Source: an uncultured Corynebacterium sp. (GTDB lineage Bacteria > Actinomycetota > Actinomycetes > Mycobacteriales > Mycobacteriaceae). From it: DNA of 64,000 nt. The position numbers and the translations under genes were made by a program. Shown one piece after another: positions 32,253-40,991 of this stretch. Position 1 is the stretch's first letter. Every line of letters begins with the position of its first letter. The notes below the pieces were generated by a model, which saw nothing but the letters and a program-made list of their open reading frames with translations, was not told the origin of the DNA and ran no database searches. The stretch spans positions 5,468 through 69,467 of the forward strand of contig NZ_CAMIHZ010000010.1 in the NCBI RefSeq assembly GCF_946222305.1. Reading direction: 5' to 3'.

Positions 32253-33007
32253 CGTCGCACCTCTACCCCAGCGGAGGCCATGGCATCTTTCACCTCGGCG
32301 ATGGAGACCTCGCCGAAGTGGAAGATCGACGCGGCGAGAACCGCATCGGCGCCAGCTTTCACTGCGGGCGGGAAGTGTGCGGCTTGACCCGCCCCGCCAG
32401 AGGCGATCACTGGGATGCTGACCTCGGCGCGTACTGCCTTGATGAGCTCGAGGTCGAATCCCTGCTTCGTACCGTCGCCATCCATGGAGTTCAGCAGGAT
32501 TTCACCGACGCCCAACTGCTCCCCGCGCTTGGCCCATTCCAGGGCGTCGAGGCCAGCGGATTTCGTCCCGCCGTGGGTGGTGACTTCGAAAGAGCCATCG
32601 ACCGTGCGGCGGGCGTCCACGGACAAGACAATGCACTGGGACCCGAACCGCTCCGACAATTCGCGCAGCAGTTCTGGGCGAGCGACAGCCGAGGAGTTCA
32701 CGGACACTTTGTCGGCACCGGCACGCAAGAGCGCGTCGACATCTTCTGCCGAGCGCACGCCTCCGCCGACGGTTAGCGGGATGAACACCTGCTCAGCGGT
32801 GCGACGGACCACGTCCAGCATGGTGCCACGGCCGTCTTTGGAGGCGGAGACATCCAGGAAGGTCAGCTCGTCAGCACCTTCGCGGTCGTAACGGGCGGCC
32901 AGTTCAACAGGGTCGCCAGCATCGCGCAGTCCCTGGAAGTTCACGCCCTTGACGACACGGCCGTTGTCCACATCTAGGCAAGGGATAACACGGGTGGTCA
33001 GGGTCAT
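32249..33007 (-). CDS. hisF: Imidazole glycerol phosphate synthase, cyclase subunit
   Basis: A 252-residue TIM barrel making imidazole-glycerol phosphate and AICAR from PRFAR and HisH-derived ammonia. The catalytic Asp residues are in RVIPCLDVD and LSVDARR; phosphate loops VGGGVRSAED and SGGAGQAAHF are clear. Start ATG 33007 is embedded in the impA 3' end (ATGA overlap). An upstream frame extension has no family similarity. Confidence 0.97.
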   Translation of the reverse strand: MTLTTRVIPCLDVDNGRVVKGVNFQGLRDAGDPVELAARYDREGADELTFLDVSASKDGRGTMLDVVRRTAEQVFIPLTVGGGVRSAEDVDALLRAGADKVSVNSSAVARPELLRELSERFGSQCIVLSVDARRTVDGSFEVTTHGGTKSAGLDALEWAKRGEQLGVGEILLNSMDGDGTKQGFDLELIKAVRAEVSIPVIASGGAGQAAHFPPAVKAGADAVLAASIFHFGEVSIAEVKDAMASAGVEVRR

Positions 33008-33948
33008 CGGATTCCTCCTCGATCCATGACGTCTTGGGCGGTGCGGGCCGCCGTGCCGATGGGCACGGATTGGATGTGCTGGATAAGGGTGGCATGGACC
33101 TCGGGTTCGCCGGCAACCAGGCCGGAAACGCCCGGCTTCCAAGGGTTACCCGCGAAGTCGGTGGCCACTCCCCCGTTTTCCTGCACGGCGAGGATGCCGG
33201 CAGCGTTATCCCACAGGTTCGGGCTGAACGTCACCGTGCCGCCGAACACACCCGCAGCGGTGAACGCCAAGTCGATGCCGACGGAGCCAGTCACGCGCAT
33301 GCGTGGGTAGGATTTTCCGATCTCGTTGAGCATGTCCTGGCGATAAGAGATGGGCAAGTTACCGCGGCGCTGCGACAGGATGGAGCCGAAGCTGATCTGT
33401 GTGACACCCGGATCCGAAGGCGGCATGGGGCGCGATGGGTGGCCATCGACAAAAAGTCCGTGCCCACGCCGGGCAGTGATCCGCTTGCCTAGCAGCGGCA
33501 TCTCGGTCACCGACAGTTGGATATCGCCCCGGTGAATCAGAGACACCAGAATGCAGGCAAAGGGGTTGCCGACTGCGTAGTTTGCGGTGCCGTCGATCGG
33601 GTCGACCACCCAATAGGTTTCCGGTAGTTCTTCGGTTCCGGTTTGGTTTCTCCGACGCCGCCTGGGACCGTCCAGCCCATCGGCCATATCGTCGGCGGGG
33701 ATCCGTTCTACGGGTTGTTCCCCAGGCAAGACCGTGCCGAACTCCTCGCCGTGCACGGGCAGGCCCGTGTACTGGGTGAGCAACGTGCGCAACTGGCGCT
33801 CCACAGTGAGGTCAGCTTCCGTGGCGAAATCGCCGGGAGACTTAATGACCTCGGGTTCGGCGCCCACAGCAGCGGTAAACGTGGTTTCCGCCTCGTCGAC
33901 CGCGGCTTCTGCCACCGCCAACAGCGCACGGGTGTCTAGACCACTCAT
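33004..33948 (-). CDS. impA: Inositol monophosphatase-family protein in his operon
   Basis: A 314-residue Mg-dependent phosphatase with the IMPase motifs: metal site GEEFGT, then DPIDGTANY, and WDNAAGILAVQENGG. The corresponding gene in Mycobacterium and Corynebacterium his operons is named impA. A histidinol-phosphatase role is possible, since no HisB-N phosphatase is present, but that function is often assigned to another gene (hisN). An Arg-rich insertion (DGPRRRRRNQTGTEE) before the second motif is unusual and lies on a mini-repeat-like sequence (33641-33662). It overlaps both hisA and hisF by 4 nt. Confidence 0.88.
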   Translation of the reverse strand: MSGLDTRALLAVAEAAVDEAETTFTAAVGAEPEVIKSPGDFATEADLTVERQLRTLLTQYTGLPVHGEEFGTVLPGEQPVERIPADDMADGLDGPRRRRRNQTGTEELPETYWVVDPIDGTANYAVGNPFACILVSLIHRGDIQLSVTEMPLLGKRITARRGHGLFVDGHPSRPMPPSDPGVTQISFGSILSQRRGNLPISYRQDMLNEIGKSYPRMRVTGSVGIDLAFTAAGVFGGTVTFSPNLWDNAAGILAVQENGGVATDFAGNPWKPGVSGLVAGEPEVHATLIQHIQSVPIGTAARTAQDVMDRGGIR

Positions 33949-34697
33949 TGCCCAGCGACCTCCAGCGCCTCGGGCAGGGTGAACTTGCCCGCGTAGAGGG
34001 CCTTACCGACAATGGCGGAATCCACGCCCTCGTCGACGATCTCGCGCAAAGCTTTTAAGTCATCGAGACTAGAGATACCCCCAGAGGCCACGATGGGGGC
34101 ATCCGTGGCTGCGGAGACATCGCGCAGCAGGTCGATATTGGGGCCGTTGAGCATGCCATCGCGGCTCACATCAGTAACAACGAGGCGGGATACACCCTGG
34201 GAATCGAGGCGTTCCAGCACCTCCCACAGGTCACCGCCGTCGGAAGTCCAGCCACGACCGCGTAGGCGCCATTCGCCGTCGACTTCGCGAGTATCCAGAC
34301 CAATAGCAACGCGATCGCCGTACTTCTGGATGATCTCTTCGCACCACTGTGGATTTTCCAGGGCCGCGGTGCCGATGTTCACGCGGCGGCAGCCGGTGGA
34401 CAGGGCACGCTCCAGCGACTCATCGTCGCGGATGCCACCGGAAAGTTCCACATCAATATCAAGGGCACCGGTAACTTTGTTGAGCGTCTCGAAGTTGGAG
34501 CCACGGCCGAAGGCTGCATCGAGGTCCACGAGGTGGATCCATTCGGCACCGGCGTTTTGCCACTCCAAAGCGGCCTCTAAAGGAGAACCGTAGCTGGTTT
34601 CGGTTCCCGCAGCGCCTTGTGTCAGGCGCACTGCCTGGCCGTCGGCTACATCGACAGCGGGCAGCAGTGTCAACTTGGTGTTCGAGATTTGTGCCAT
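33945..34697 (-). CDS. priA: PriA-type phosphoribosyl isomerase (HisA, probable HisA/TrpF)
   Basis: A 250-residue TIM barrel that isomerises ProFAR (histidine pathway) and, in PriA enzymes, also phosphoribosyl-anthranilate (tryptophan pathway). The first Asp is in LLPAVDVADGQAVRL, the second acidic residue is in VVTDVSRDG, and the loop RGRGWTSDGGDLWEVLERL carries the Arg and Trp that mark bifunctional PriA. No trpF or TrpC-TrpF fusion is present in the adjoining trp genes, which supports dual use. A TAGGAT -10 lies 6 nt before ATG 34697, and the 80-nt gap to hisH suggests an internal promoter. Confidence 0.9.
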   Translation of the reverse strand: MAQISNTKLTLLPAVDVADGQAVRLTQGAAGTETSYGSPLEAALEWQNAGAEWIHLVDLDAAFGRGSNFETLNKVTGALDIDVELSGGIRDDESLERALSTGCRRVNIGTAALENPQWCEEIIQKYGDRVAIGLDTREVDGEWRLRGRGWTSDGGDLWEVLERLDSQGVSRLVVTDVSRDGMLNGPNIDLLRDVSAATDAPIVASGGISSLDDLKALREIVDEGVDSAIVGKALYAGKFTLPEALEVAGQ

Positions 34698-34709
34698 GGA
34701 GTGATCCTA
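34697..34709 (-). promoter_or_regulatory. Candidate leaderless -10 box of priA
   Basis: On the minus strand TAGGAT (34709-34704) is 6 nt before ATG 34697. Confidence 0.35.
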
Positions 34710-34777
34710 ACGTGAAAGTGGCTGGTTCTAGGCCCGATTATGAATATTTAAAGCAGTAGTTAACTGTCCAGCGCCTG

Positions 34778-35443
34778 CTACAGAGTCTTGACCCAGTTGT
34801 CGAGGAGTTTCAAGCCCGCATCGCCTGATTTCTCGGGGTGGAACTGAGTGGCCCACAAAGGACCGTTTTCGACAGCGGCGACGAAACGGCAGCCATCGTG
34901 TTCCGCCCAGTGCACCTTCGGCGCTTCAGTACGGCCATCGGTAAACAGTTCCCACTCCCTAGCCCCGTAGGAATGCACAAAGTAGAACCGCTCTGTATCC
35001 AGACCACCGGCGAACATGTCGCTGCCAGCTTCCACCTCGACCGTGTTCCAGCCCATGTGTGGCAAAACACTGGCCTCCAGCTTGGTGACAGTACCGGGCC
35101 ATTCCCCCATGCCCGGTGTGCTGCCGTGGTCGGCATGATCGGCGAATTCCACGCCGGCGTCGAAAAGAATCTGCATGCCCACGCAGATACCCAACACTGG
35201 CCTGCCACCGGCAAGGCGCTGGCCGATCATGCGATCGCCGTTGACCTCCTTGAGCTGGCGCATGCAGGCGGAGAAAGCGCCTACACCGGGAACGAGCAAG
35301 CCGTCGGCGTCGAGGACCTCGTACGGGTCGCGAGTGACGTTGACGGCAGCGCCGGCCTTCTCCACCGCGCGCTGTGCGGAACGGACATTGCCGCTGCCAT
35401 AATCCAGCAGAGCCACTACAGGTGAGGAACCAGTGTTTGTCAT
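34778..35443 (-). CDS. hisH: Imidazole glycerol phosphate synthase, glutaminase subunit
   Basis: A 221-residue class I glutamine amidotransferase feeding ammonia to HisF. The catalytic triad is visible: Cys87 in LGICVGMQ, and His202/Glu204 in TQFHPEKSG. The oxyanion region PGVGAF is intact. Start ATG 35443 has TATCAT 7 nt upstream, which suggests a leaderless internal promoter; a long upstream frame extension is rejected. It follows the MFS gene by 5 nt. Confidence 0.96.
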   Translation of the reverse strand: MTNTGSSPVVALLDYGSGNVRSAQRAVEKAGAAVNVTRDPYEVLDADGLLVPGVGAFSACMRQLKEVNGDRMIGQRLAGGRPVLGICVGMQILFDAGVEFADHADHGSTPGMGEWPGTVTKLEASVLPHMGWNTVEVEAGSDMFAGGLDTERFYFVHSYGAREWELFTDGRTEAPKVHWAEHDGCRFVAAVENGPLWATQFHPEKSGDAGLKLLDNWVKTL

Positions 35444-35456
35444 GGTGCTTATGATA
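35443..35456 (-). promoter_or_regulatory. Candidate leaderless -10 box of hisH
   Basis: On the minus strand TATCAT (35456-35451) is 7 nt before ATG 35443, just after the MFS stop codon. Confidence 0.35.
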
Positions 35457-36768
35457 CTGAGCGGCGAACAACGCGACGCAAGCGCTCTCGAACATTGCCG
35501 TGGTCGGTCACGCGGTGGCGACCGATGATGCGGTCGAGGATCGCCACAAAAATGCCCACGACCACGATGGCGCCGGCCACGAAAAACGCTCCTTGGTAAG
35601 CCAAGGCACCGGCAACCACCCCCAACAAGGTAGCTCCCAATCCCGTGCCGGAGTCGAAGGTCATATTCCACAACGCGCTAGCCTGCGCCGACTTTTCGCG
35701 TGGCAAGCGGTGGAACATCATGAGCAGAGCCTCGGTCTGCGCCACGCCGAATCCCGCGCCGAACAGCGCGGCGGCTCCCAGCGCGGCCACGAGGATCTTC
35801 CAACCGGTGAGCTCCCAAGCGATTGCAAACCCTGCAAGCAACAACCCCAGCAGCGATAGCACCAATCCGGACACCATGAGGTGGCCGGGCTCGCCAACGC
35901 GATCGGCCCACCAGCCCGCGCCCAAACGGGTGACGATCTGCATGCCGCCCATGACCGAGAGGGTCAGGCCGGCGATCGTGGCCGCAGCTGCGGGGTCAAT
36001 ATCCCCCACTGCGGGCGCCATGAACGTGCTGAAGGCGGCGAAACCACCGGCGGCCACGGCGATACAAAAGCCGGGCACCGTCGCCAGTTTCCACGTCGCG
36101 GCACGTGGCTCGGGCGGGGTGTAGTCCAAGGATTCGGATTCTACGTCGTGATCGGCGTGGCGTCGCATAACAGGCAACCCGATTGCAGCCAAAGCCCCTA
36201 CGATGGAATAAACCAGCGCCAGCAGGAACACCAACTCACCGAAATGGGAGTACAACCACATGCCCAGCGGGAAAGCCGCCAGCTGTGTAACTCCCACCGT
36301 GGCGCCGAAAACACCCGACGAGCGACCCACCAACCGGGGTGGCACCAGCTCCGCGATCAGCGCAGCTTCCGCCACCGTGACCGCGCCGAAACCGATGCCG
36401 CGGATAATCGCCACCCCCAGCACAGTGGCGGGTGACATGTCGAAAGCGTAGATAGCGGCCGGGGCACCCAGCAGCAACGAGGCAACCGCCATGATCGGCA
36501 TGTGCCCGACGCGTCGCAAGATCGCAGGGGTGAAGGCCTGCGTAATCACTGTGGCCACCATGAACAAGCCCGTCGATAGGCCGGCCAGGGAATCTGAACC
36601 CCCCGCATCGATGACAGCTAAGGGCACGACGGGCAATAGCAGCGCCCACCCGCCGAAGGCGCAGAACACGGAGATCAGCGTGGCTTTCAGCCCCGGTGCC
36701 TTGAACACCGAGTCCAGTTTTTCCATTTCCACGGGTGTCAGGCCTTCGGGGCGGGCCAGCAAAGCCAC
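35449..36768 (-). CDS. MFS transporter within the his operon
   Basis: A 439-residue membrane protein with about twelve hydrophobic segments and the major-facilitator pattern (GLSTGLFMVATVITQAFTPAILRR; the loop 2-3-like ILRRVGHMPIM; LVGRSSGVFGATVGVTQL). The substrate is unknown; a drug or small-metabolite exporter is possible. Its position between hisB and hisH on the same strand suggests co-expression with histidine synthesis, and a histidine-pathway metabolite could be the substrate (inference). It starts at GTG 36768 with AAAGGA about 11 nt upstream; an internal ATG at 36726 is the alternative. Confidence 0.85.
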   Translation of the reverse strand: MALLARPEGLTPVEMEKLDSVFKAPGLKATLISVFCAFGGWALLLPVVPLAVIDAGGSDSLAGLSTGLFMVATVITQAFTPAILRRVGHMPIMAVASLLLGAPAAIYAFDMSPATVLGVAIIRGIGFGAVTVAEAALIAELVPPRLVGRSSGVFGATVGVTQLAAFPLGMWLYSHFGELVFLLALVYSIVGALAAIGLPVMRRHADHDVESESLDYTPPEPRAATWKLATVPGFCIAVAAGGFAAFSTFMAPAVGDIDPAAAATIAGLTLSVMGGMQIVTRLGAGWWADRVGEPGHLMVSGLVLSLLGLLLAGFAIAWELTGWKILVAALGAAALFGAGFGVAQTEALLMMFHRLPREKSAQASALWNMTFDSGTGLGATLLGVVAGALAYQGAFFVAGAIVVVGIFVAILDRIIGRHRVTDHGNVRERLRRVVRRSVS

Positions 36769-36834
36769 AGCTATCGCGTCCTTTCAATCGGTTCAGTTGT
36801 TCTCGTCGGTTCGGTTGTCTCCTACACGCGGGTT

Positions 36835-37437
36835 TTACAGTGCACCCTTGGTGGAGGGAATGCCCGTAGTGCGCGGGTCCGCCTCCACGGCATGGCGCAG
36901 TGCGCGGGCCACGGCCTTGAACTCCGCCTCTGTAATGTGGTGCGGATCGCGCCCGTACAGGCACCGCACGTGCAGCGCGATGCGTCCGTTGAACGCGAGG
37001 GATTCGAAGAAGTGCTGGTTGATGACCGTGGCGTAGTGTCCCCCAATGACGGCGGTCACCATTGTGTCCGGCTCACCAGTGCCAACGTAGTAGGGCCGAC
37101 CCGAAACGTCTACTGCCGCGTGCGCTAGGCATTCGTCCATGGGGATGAATGCATCGCCGAAGCGCCGAATCCCCCGCTTGTCGCCTAGTGCCTCGTTCAG
37201 CGCCTGGCCCATGACAATAGCGGTGTCCTCCACGGTGTGGTGCGCGTCGATGTCCACATCTCCTTTGGCGTGCACCTTCAGATCGAAGCTGCCGTGCGCG
37301 CCGAGGGCAGTCAGCATGTGATCGAAAAACGGCACACCGGTATCGATATCGGTTGTCCCCGTTCCATCGAGGTTCCATTCGACGGTGATATCCGACTCGC
37401 GGGTGGTACGGCTCGCCGTGCCAATGCGTTGGCTCAT
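36835..37437 (-). CDS. hisB: Imidazoleglycerol-phosphate dehydratase
   Basis: A 200-residue Mn-dependent dehydratase. The duplicated metal-binding motif is clear: DAHHTVEDTAI and, in the second half, a degenerate DPHHITEAEFKA. GVPFFDHMLTALGAHG is the family block. It is the monofunctional actinobacterial form without a histidinol-phosphatase domain. It is 3 nt after hisC and 66 nt before the MFS gene. Confidence 0.97.
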   Translation of the reverse strand: MSQRIGTASRTTRESDITVEWNLDGTGTTDIDTGVPFFDHMLTALGAHGSFDLKVHAKGDVDIDAHHTVEDTAIVMGQALNEALGDKRGIRRFGDAFIPMDECLAHAAVDVSGRPYYVGTGEPDTMVTAVIGGHYATVINQHFFESLAFNGRIALHVRCLYGRDPHHITEAEFKAVARALRHAVEADPRTTGIPSTKGAL

Positions 37438-37440
37438 GGA

Positions 37441-38574
37441 TTATTCTCCTTCGGTTTTTCGGGTATCGACGCTACGGGCTTCCACGACCTCGCGGGCAGC
37501 CGCTAGGAATGCTTGGTTTTCTTCGGGCAGGCCAATCGTGGCACGCAGCCAGCCCGGTACGCCCACGTCGCGGATGAGGACATCGCGGTCGAGGAATGCC
37601 TGCCACGCGGTGTGGCTATCTTCAAAAGCGCCGAAGAAAACGAAATTGGAGTGAGAATCGATGACGCGCAGGCCCAATTCACGTAGCCCCGCGACGACGA
37701 CTTCGCGCTGTTGGCGCAGCAATTCGACCGTTGCGAGGGTCTCTTCGCTGTGACTTAGGGCAACACGCGCCGCCGCCTGGCCGAGGGTGGACAGGTGGTA
37801 TGGCAGACGGACGAGCATCACAGCTTCCACGAAGGCGGGGTGCGCTACGAAGTAGCCCAGCCGGCCGCCGGCAAAGTCGAAGGCCTTGCTCATCGTGCGG
37901 GAAATCACCAGCTTGGTCGGGTACTTCTGCAGCAGCTCTACTGCGCTGGGTTCGTGCGAGAATTCCGCGTAGGCCTCGTCGACAATGACGATTCCCGGAG
38001 CAGCTTGGATCAGGGTTTCAATATCCGCCAGCGGAGTGATGTTGCCGGTGGGATTGTTGGGCGTCGTAATAAAAACAACATCCGGAGAGTGCTTGACGAT
38101 TGCTTCCTTGGCGCCGTCTAGATCAATGGCGAAATCCAAGGACTCGGGACGATCGATAGCGATGAACTCAGTCTGCGTACCCGCGCACAGGATGGGGTGC
38201 ATGGAGTAGCTCGGGGTAAAGCCCAGGGCAGAACGCCCCGGCCCACCAAAAGCCTGCAGTAGTTGTTGCAGCACTTCATTGGATCCGTTGGCGGCCCATA
38301 CCTGCTGGGCGGTGACGTTCACTCCGGTTTGCCTGGAAACATACTCGGCAAGGTTCGCGCGCAAGTCCTGGGCATCGCGTTCCGGGTAGCGGTTTAGGGA
38401 GCCGGCGAGTTCACGGACCTCTGCAACCAAATCCTCCACGATGGCGGGGCTGGGTGCATAGGGATTTTCATTCGTGTTCAGCTGGTTCGTCACCGTCAGC
38501 TGCGGTGCACCATAGGCGTTCTTGCCACGCAGTTCCTCCCGCAGTGGCAGATCGGACAATCCGTAATCGGTCAT
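37441..38574 (-). CDS. hisC: Histidinol-phosphate aminotransferase
   Basis: A 377-residue PLP fold-type I aminotransferase. The PLP lysine is in ISRTMSKAFDFAGGRLGY; substrate- and cofactor-binding blocks NENPYAPSP, NGSNEVLQ, TPNNPTGN and VDEAYAEF are all present. It may also act in aromatic or aspartate-family transamination. It starts 6 nt after hisD ends and is followed by hisB after 3 nt. Confidence 0.96.
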   Translation of the reverse strand: MTDYGLSDLPLREELRGKNAYGAPQLTVTNQLNTNENPYAPSPAIVEDLVAEVRELAGSLNRYPERDAQDLRANLAEYVSRQTGVNVTAQQVWAANGSNEVLQQLLQAFGGPGRSALGFTPSYSMHPILCAGTQTEFIAIDRPESLDFAIDLDGAKEAIVKHSPDVVFITTPNNPTGNITPLADIETLIQAAPGIVIVDEAYAEFSHEPSAVELLQKYPTKLVISRTMSKAFDFAGGRLGYFVAHPAFVEAVMLVRLPYHLSTLGQAAARVALSHSEETLATVELLRQQREVVVAGLRELGLRVIDSHSNFVFFGAFEDSHTAWQAFLDRDVLIRDVGVPGWLRATIGLPEENQAFLAAAREVVEARSVDTRKTEGE

Positions 38575-38580
38575 AGCCAG

Positions 38581-39897
38581 TTAGCTCCTTTCCAGCCGCG
38601 CCTTGATCGCCTCGCCGTGGGCGGGCAAGCGCTCGGCATTAGCCAGCGTAATGACGGTCTGCGACACATCTTCCAGCGCTTGCTTGGAGTAATTCACCAC
38701 GTGCACCGCCTTCAAGAAGGTGTGCGTGGACAGACCGGAAGCGTGGCGGGCCGTGCCGGAGGTCGGCAGCACGTGATTCGAACCGGCTGCGTAGTCGCCC
38801 AGTGGCACTGGGCTATAACGACCGATGAAGATCGCGCCGGCGTTGGTGATGCGGGCAGCGACTTCCTCGGCATCCCGGGTGTGTATCTCCAGGTGCTCGG
38901 CGGCATAGGCATCGGCGACCTGAACCGCCATGTCGAGGTCATCGACCACCACGATGCCGGATTGCTGCCCTTCCAGCGCCTCGCGCACTCGGTCGGCGTT
39001 CAAGGTGACGGAGTAGCGCTCGGCGATCTCCTTTTCCACCTCATCGGCGAATTCCGGTGAATCGGTGATCAATACGCTCGCCGCCATCGGGTCGTGCTCT
39101 GCTTGACTAATCAGGTCGTAAGCGATTTCCACAGCGTTGGCGCTGTCATCGGCCAGCACGGCGATCTCGGTGGGGCCAGCCTCAGAATCGATTCCCACCA
39201 CGCTGCGCACTAGTCGCTTCGCCGCGGTGACGAAAATATTGCCCGGGCCGGTGATCATGTCTACGGGCTCCAGCTGCTGGCTGTCGTCGCCGTACGCCAT
39301 CAACGCAACCGCCTGCGCGCCACCGACAGCCCACACTTCCGTCACGCCGAGGAGCTTGCAGGCCGCCAATACGGTGGGGTGTGGCCAGCCGTTTTCTTGT
39401 GGGGGCGACGCCACCACGAGCGATTCCACACCCGCTTCTTGGGCAGGCACAACATTCATGATCACGCTGGACGGGTACACGGCCTTTCCGCCTGGCACGT
39501 ACAGCCCCACCCGACGGATCGGAATATAACGCTCCCCGACGATTCCTCCAGGCGCGATTTCCTCTTGGTGATCGGAGGGGACTTGAGTGGCGTGGAAAGC
39601 GCGCACGCGCCTAATCGCTTCATTGAGAGCCCCGAGCACAGCTCCATCGAGCTCGTCTGTGGCGGCGTCAAGTAGAGAAGAAGGGACCTGCACCGCAGGT
39701 GGCACCACGCCATCGAATTTCTCGCCATAGCGCAGGGCCGCTGCGGCACCGCCAGTGCGAACATCTTCCACGACCGGGGCGACGGTGGGGAGCACTGACT
39801 CCACATCTGTCCCACCACGTGGGAGGTCATGGCGGAGGGAGGCCGTGGTCGGAGTGGTTCCACGCAGATCGAGGCGCGCGAGGGTCAACGAGGTCAT
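38581..39897 (-). CDS. hisD: Histidinol dehydrogenase
   Basis: A 438-residue Zn- and NAD-dependent enzyme for the last two steps of histidine synthesis. Family blocks GLYVPGGKAVYPSSV, GGAQAVALMAYG, GPGNIFVTAAKR, DSEAGPTEIAVLAD, AEHDPMAASVLITDS and LPTSGTARHASGLS contain the metal and catalytic residues. ATG 39897 follows GAGGAGGG; the frame also opens at 39951, but that site has no ribosome binding site. It is the first gene of the his-trp chain. The 85-nt gap to the divergent TPR gene must hold its promoter. Confidence 0.97.
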   Translation of the reverse strand: MTSLTLARLDLRGTTPTTASLRHDLPRGGTDVESVLPTVAPVVEDVRTGGAAAALRYGEKFDGVVPPAVQVPSSLLDAATDELDGAVLGALNEAIRRVRAFHATQVPSDHQEEIAPGGIVGERYIPIRRVGLYVPGGKAVYPSSVIMNVVPAQEAGVESLVVASPPQENGWPHPTVLAACKLLGVTEVWAVGGAQAVALMAYGDDSQQLEPVDMITGPGNIFVTAAKRLVRSVVGIDSEAGPTEIAVLADDSANAVEIAYDLISQAEHDPMAASVLITDSPEFADEVEKEIAERYSVTLNADRVREALEGQQSGIVVVDDLDMAVQVADAYAAEHLEIHTRDAEEVAARITNAGAIFIGRYSPVPLGDYAAGSNHVLPTSGTARHASGLSTHTFLKAVHVVNYSKQALEDVSQTVITLANAERLPAHGEAIKARLERS

Positions 39898-39982
39898 GGC
39901 GTAGGTGCCCTCCTCAATGGGATCGGGAATGGGGTGGCTTGGTACTTTCATCTGGAAAGATCAATAAACAGGAGTTTAGCCG

Positions 39983-40960
39983 ATGGACTACGCCCTAGAA
40001 CCACTGCTCTGGGCCAGTGCTCAGGCCTCCGCGGAAAATCTCACGATGCGGACGTGGCAGCTGACCAACATCTTCGCACTGCGCTACTGGACGGACGAGC
40101 CCGAGGAGGTTGCTGCGAATCTGCCGAGCGATATCCAAGGCGATTACTGGCTACTGAGGGCCACCGTGGCGGAAAACGTGGGGCGCATCAACGATGCAGC
40201 GATGGCCTATGCCCAACTACTGGAGCTGGGTGAAGGCTCCGGCAAGCTGGCAAAAGCCGATCTCGCGTGGGCAAATTTGTGTTTCCTGCAGCCCGGTGAG
40301 GAGGCGTTGGGTCACCTCGCCGACAGGTTGTCCCGCTGGTGTAGCGGGGGTTTTCACGATGTCTCTTCTACCGACGCCGCGCTGATCACCTCTGCGGCCA
40401 TGCTGGGTTACACCGCCGAAGTCGGCACCCAATCGGCGAATACTGAACGAATCGCGCTATTTGTGAACCTCGCGGAGGCCTATGGGTCGAACAATCCCAC
40501 GCAGGCGGACCGGTTGTTGTGGCGTGCCCAGCAGTCCCACGGTGCTGGCGATACCGTGCGGGCAAAGGAGTTAGCCCGTGAAGTGATCGCGATTGCCCAA
40601 CGCACCAATGACGCGGTGGCCGAATTCGAAGGCCACGACATGCTGGGCAACCTGGCTTTGATGGAAGTCCACGAGCCCGAGGTCGCGCTGCATTTCTCGA
40701 CGTGTTTTAACCTGCTCGAGCACAGGGAAGCCCCAGTGTTAGCTCTCCAGCGAGCAGCCACCGCGGCGTGGGCGGGGTTTTCTGCCGGCCAAGTGGAGTT
40801 CGCAGCCCAGTTGGCCACCGCGGCCTTGGCAACATGCGACCGCATGCCGTCAGGTTCGGTGCAACGGGATCTTCTTACCGTGTTGGGCAATTGTGCGCTG
40901 GAGCGCGGCGATGAAGAAGAAGCTGCGATGTGGGCTGAGCGGGTGCGCGAGCGCCACTAA
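39983..40960 (+). CDS. TPR-like helical repeat protein, function unknown
   Basis: A 325-residue, almost wholly helical soluble protein. Several 34-residue-like segments with the TPR spacing (W..LG.Y..A, for example GDYWLLRATVAENVGRINDAA; AELAREVIAIAQRTND; LTVLGNCALERGDEEEAAMWA) suggest a tetratricopeptide superhelix. There are no catalytic motifs, signal or membrane segments. ATG 39983 has GGAG 8 nt upstream. It is divergent from hisD, with possible shared regulation, but nothing ties it to histidine synthesis. Protein-protein scaffolding is the usual role of such folds. Confidence 0.7.
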   Translation: MDYALEPLLWASAQASAENLTMRTWQLTNIFALRYWTDEPEEVAANLPSDIQGDYWLLRATVAENVGRINDAAMAYAQLLELGEGSGKLAKADLAWANLCFLQPGEEALGHLADRLSRWCSGGFHDVSSTDAALITSAAMLGYTAEVGTQSANTERIALFVNLAEAYGSNNPTQADRLLWRAQQSHGAGDTVRAKELAREVIAIAQRTNDAVAEFEGHDMLGNLALMEVHEPEVALHFSTCFNLLEHREAPVLALQRAATAAWAGFSAGQVEFAAQLATAALATCDRMPSGSVQRDLLTVLGNCALERGDEEEAAMWAERVRERH

Positions 40961-40991
40961 AATTCGCGGCTGCTAAGAAAACACGGGGTGA

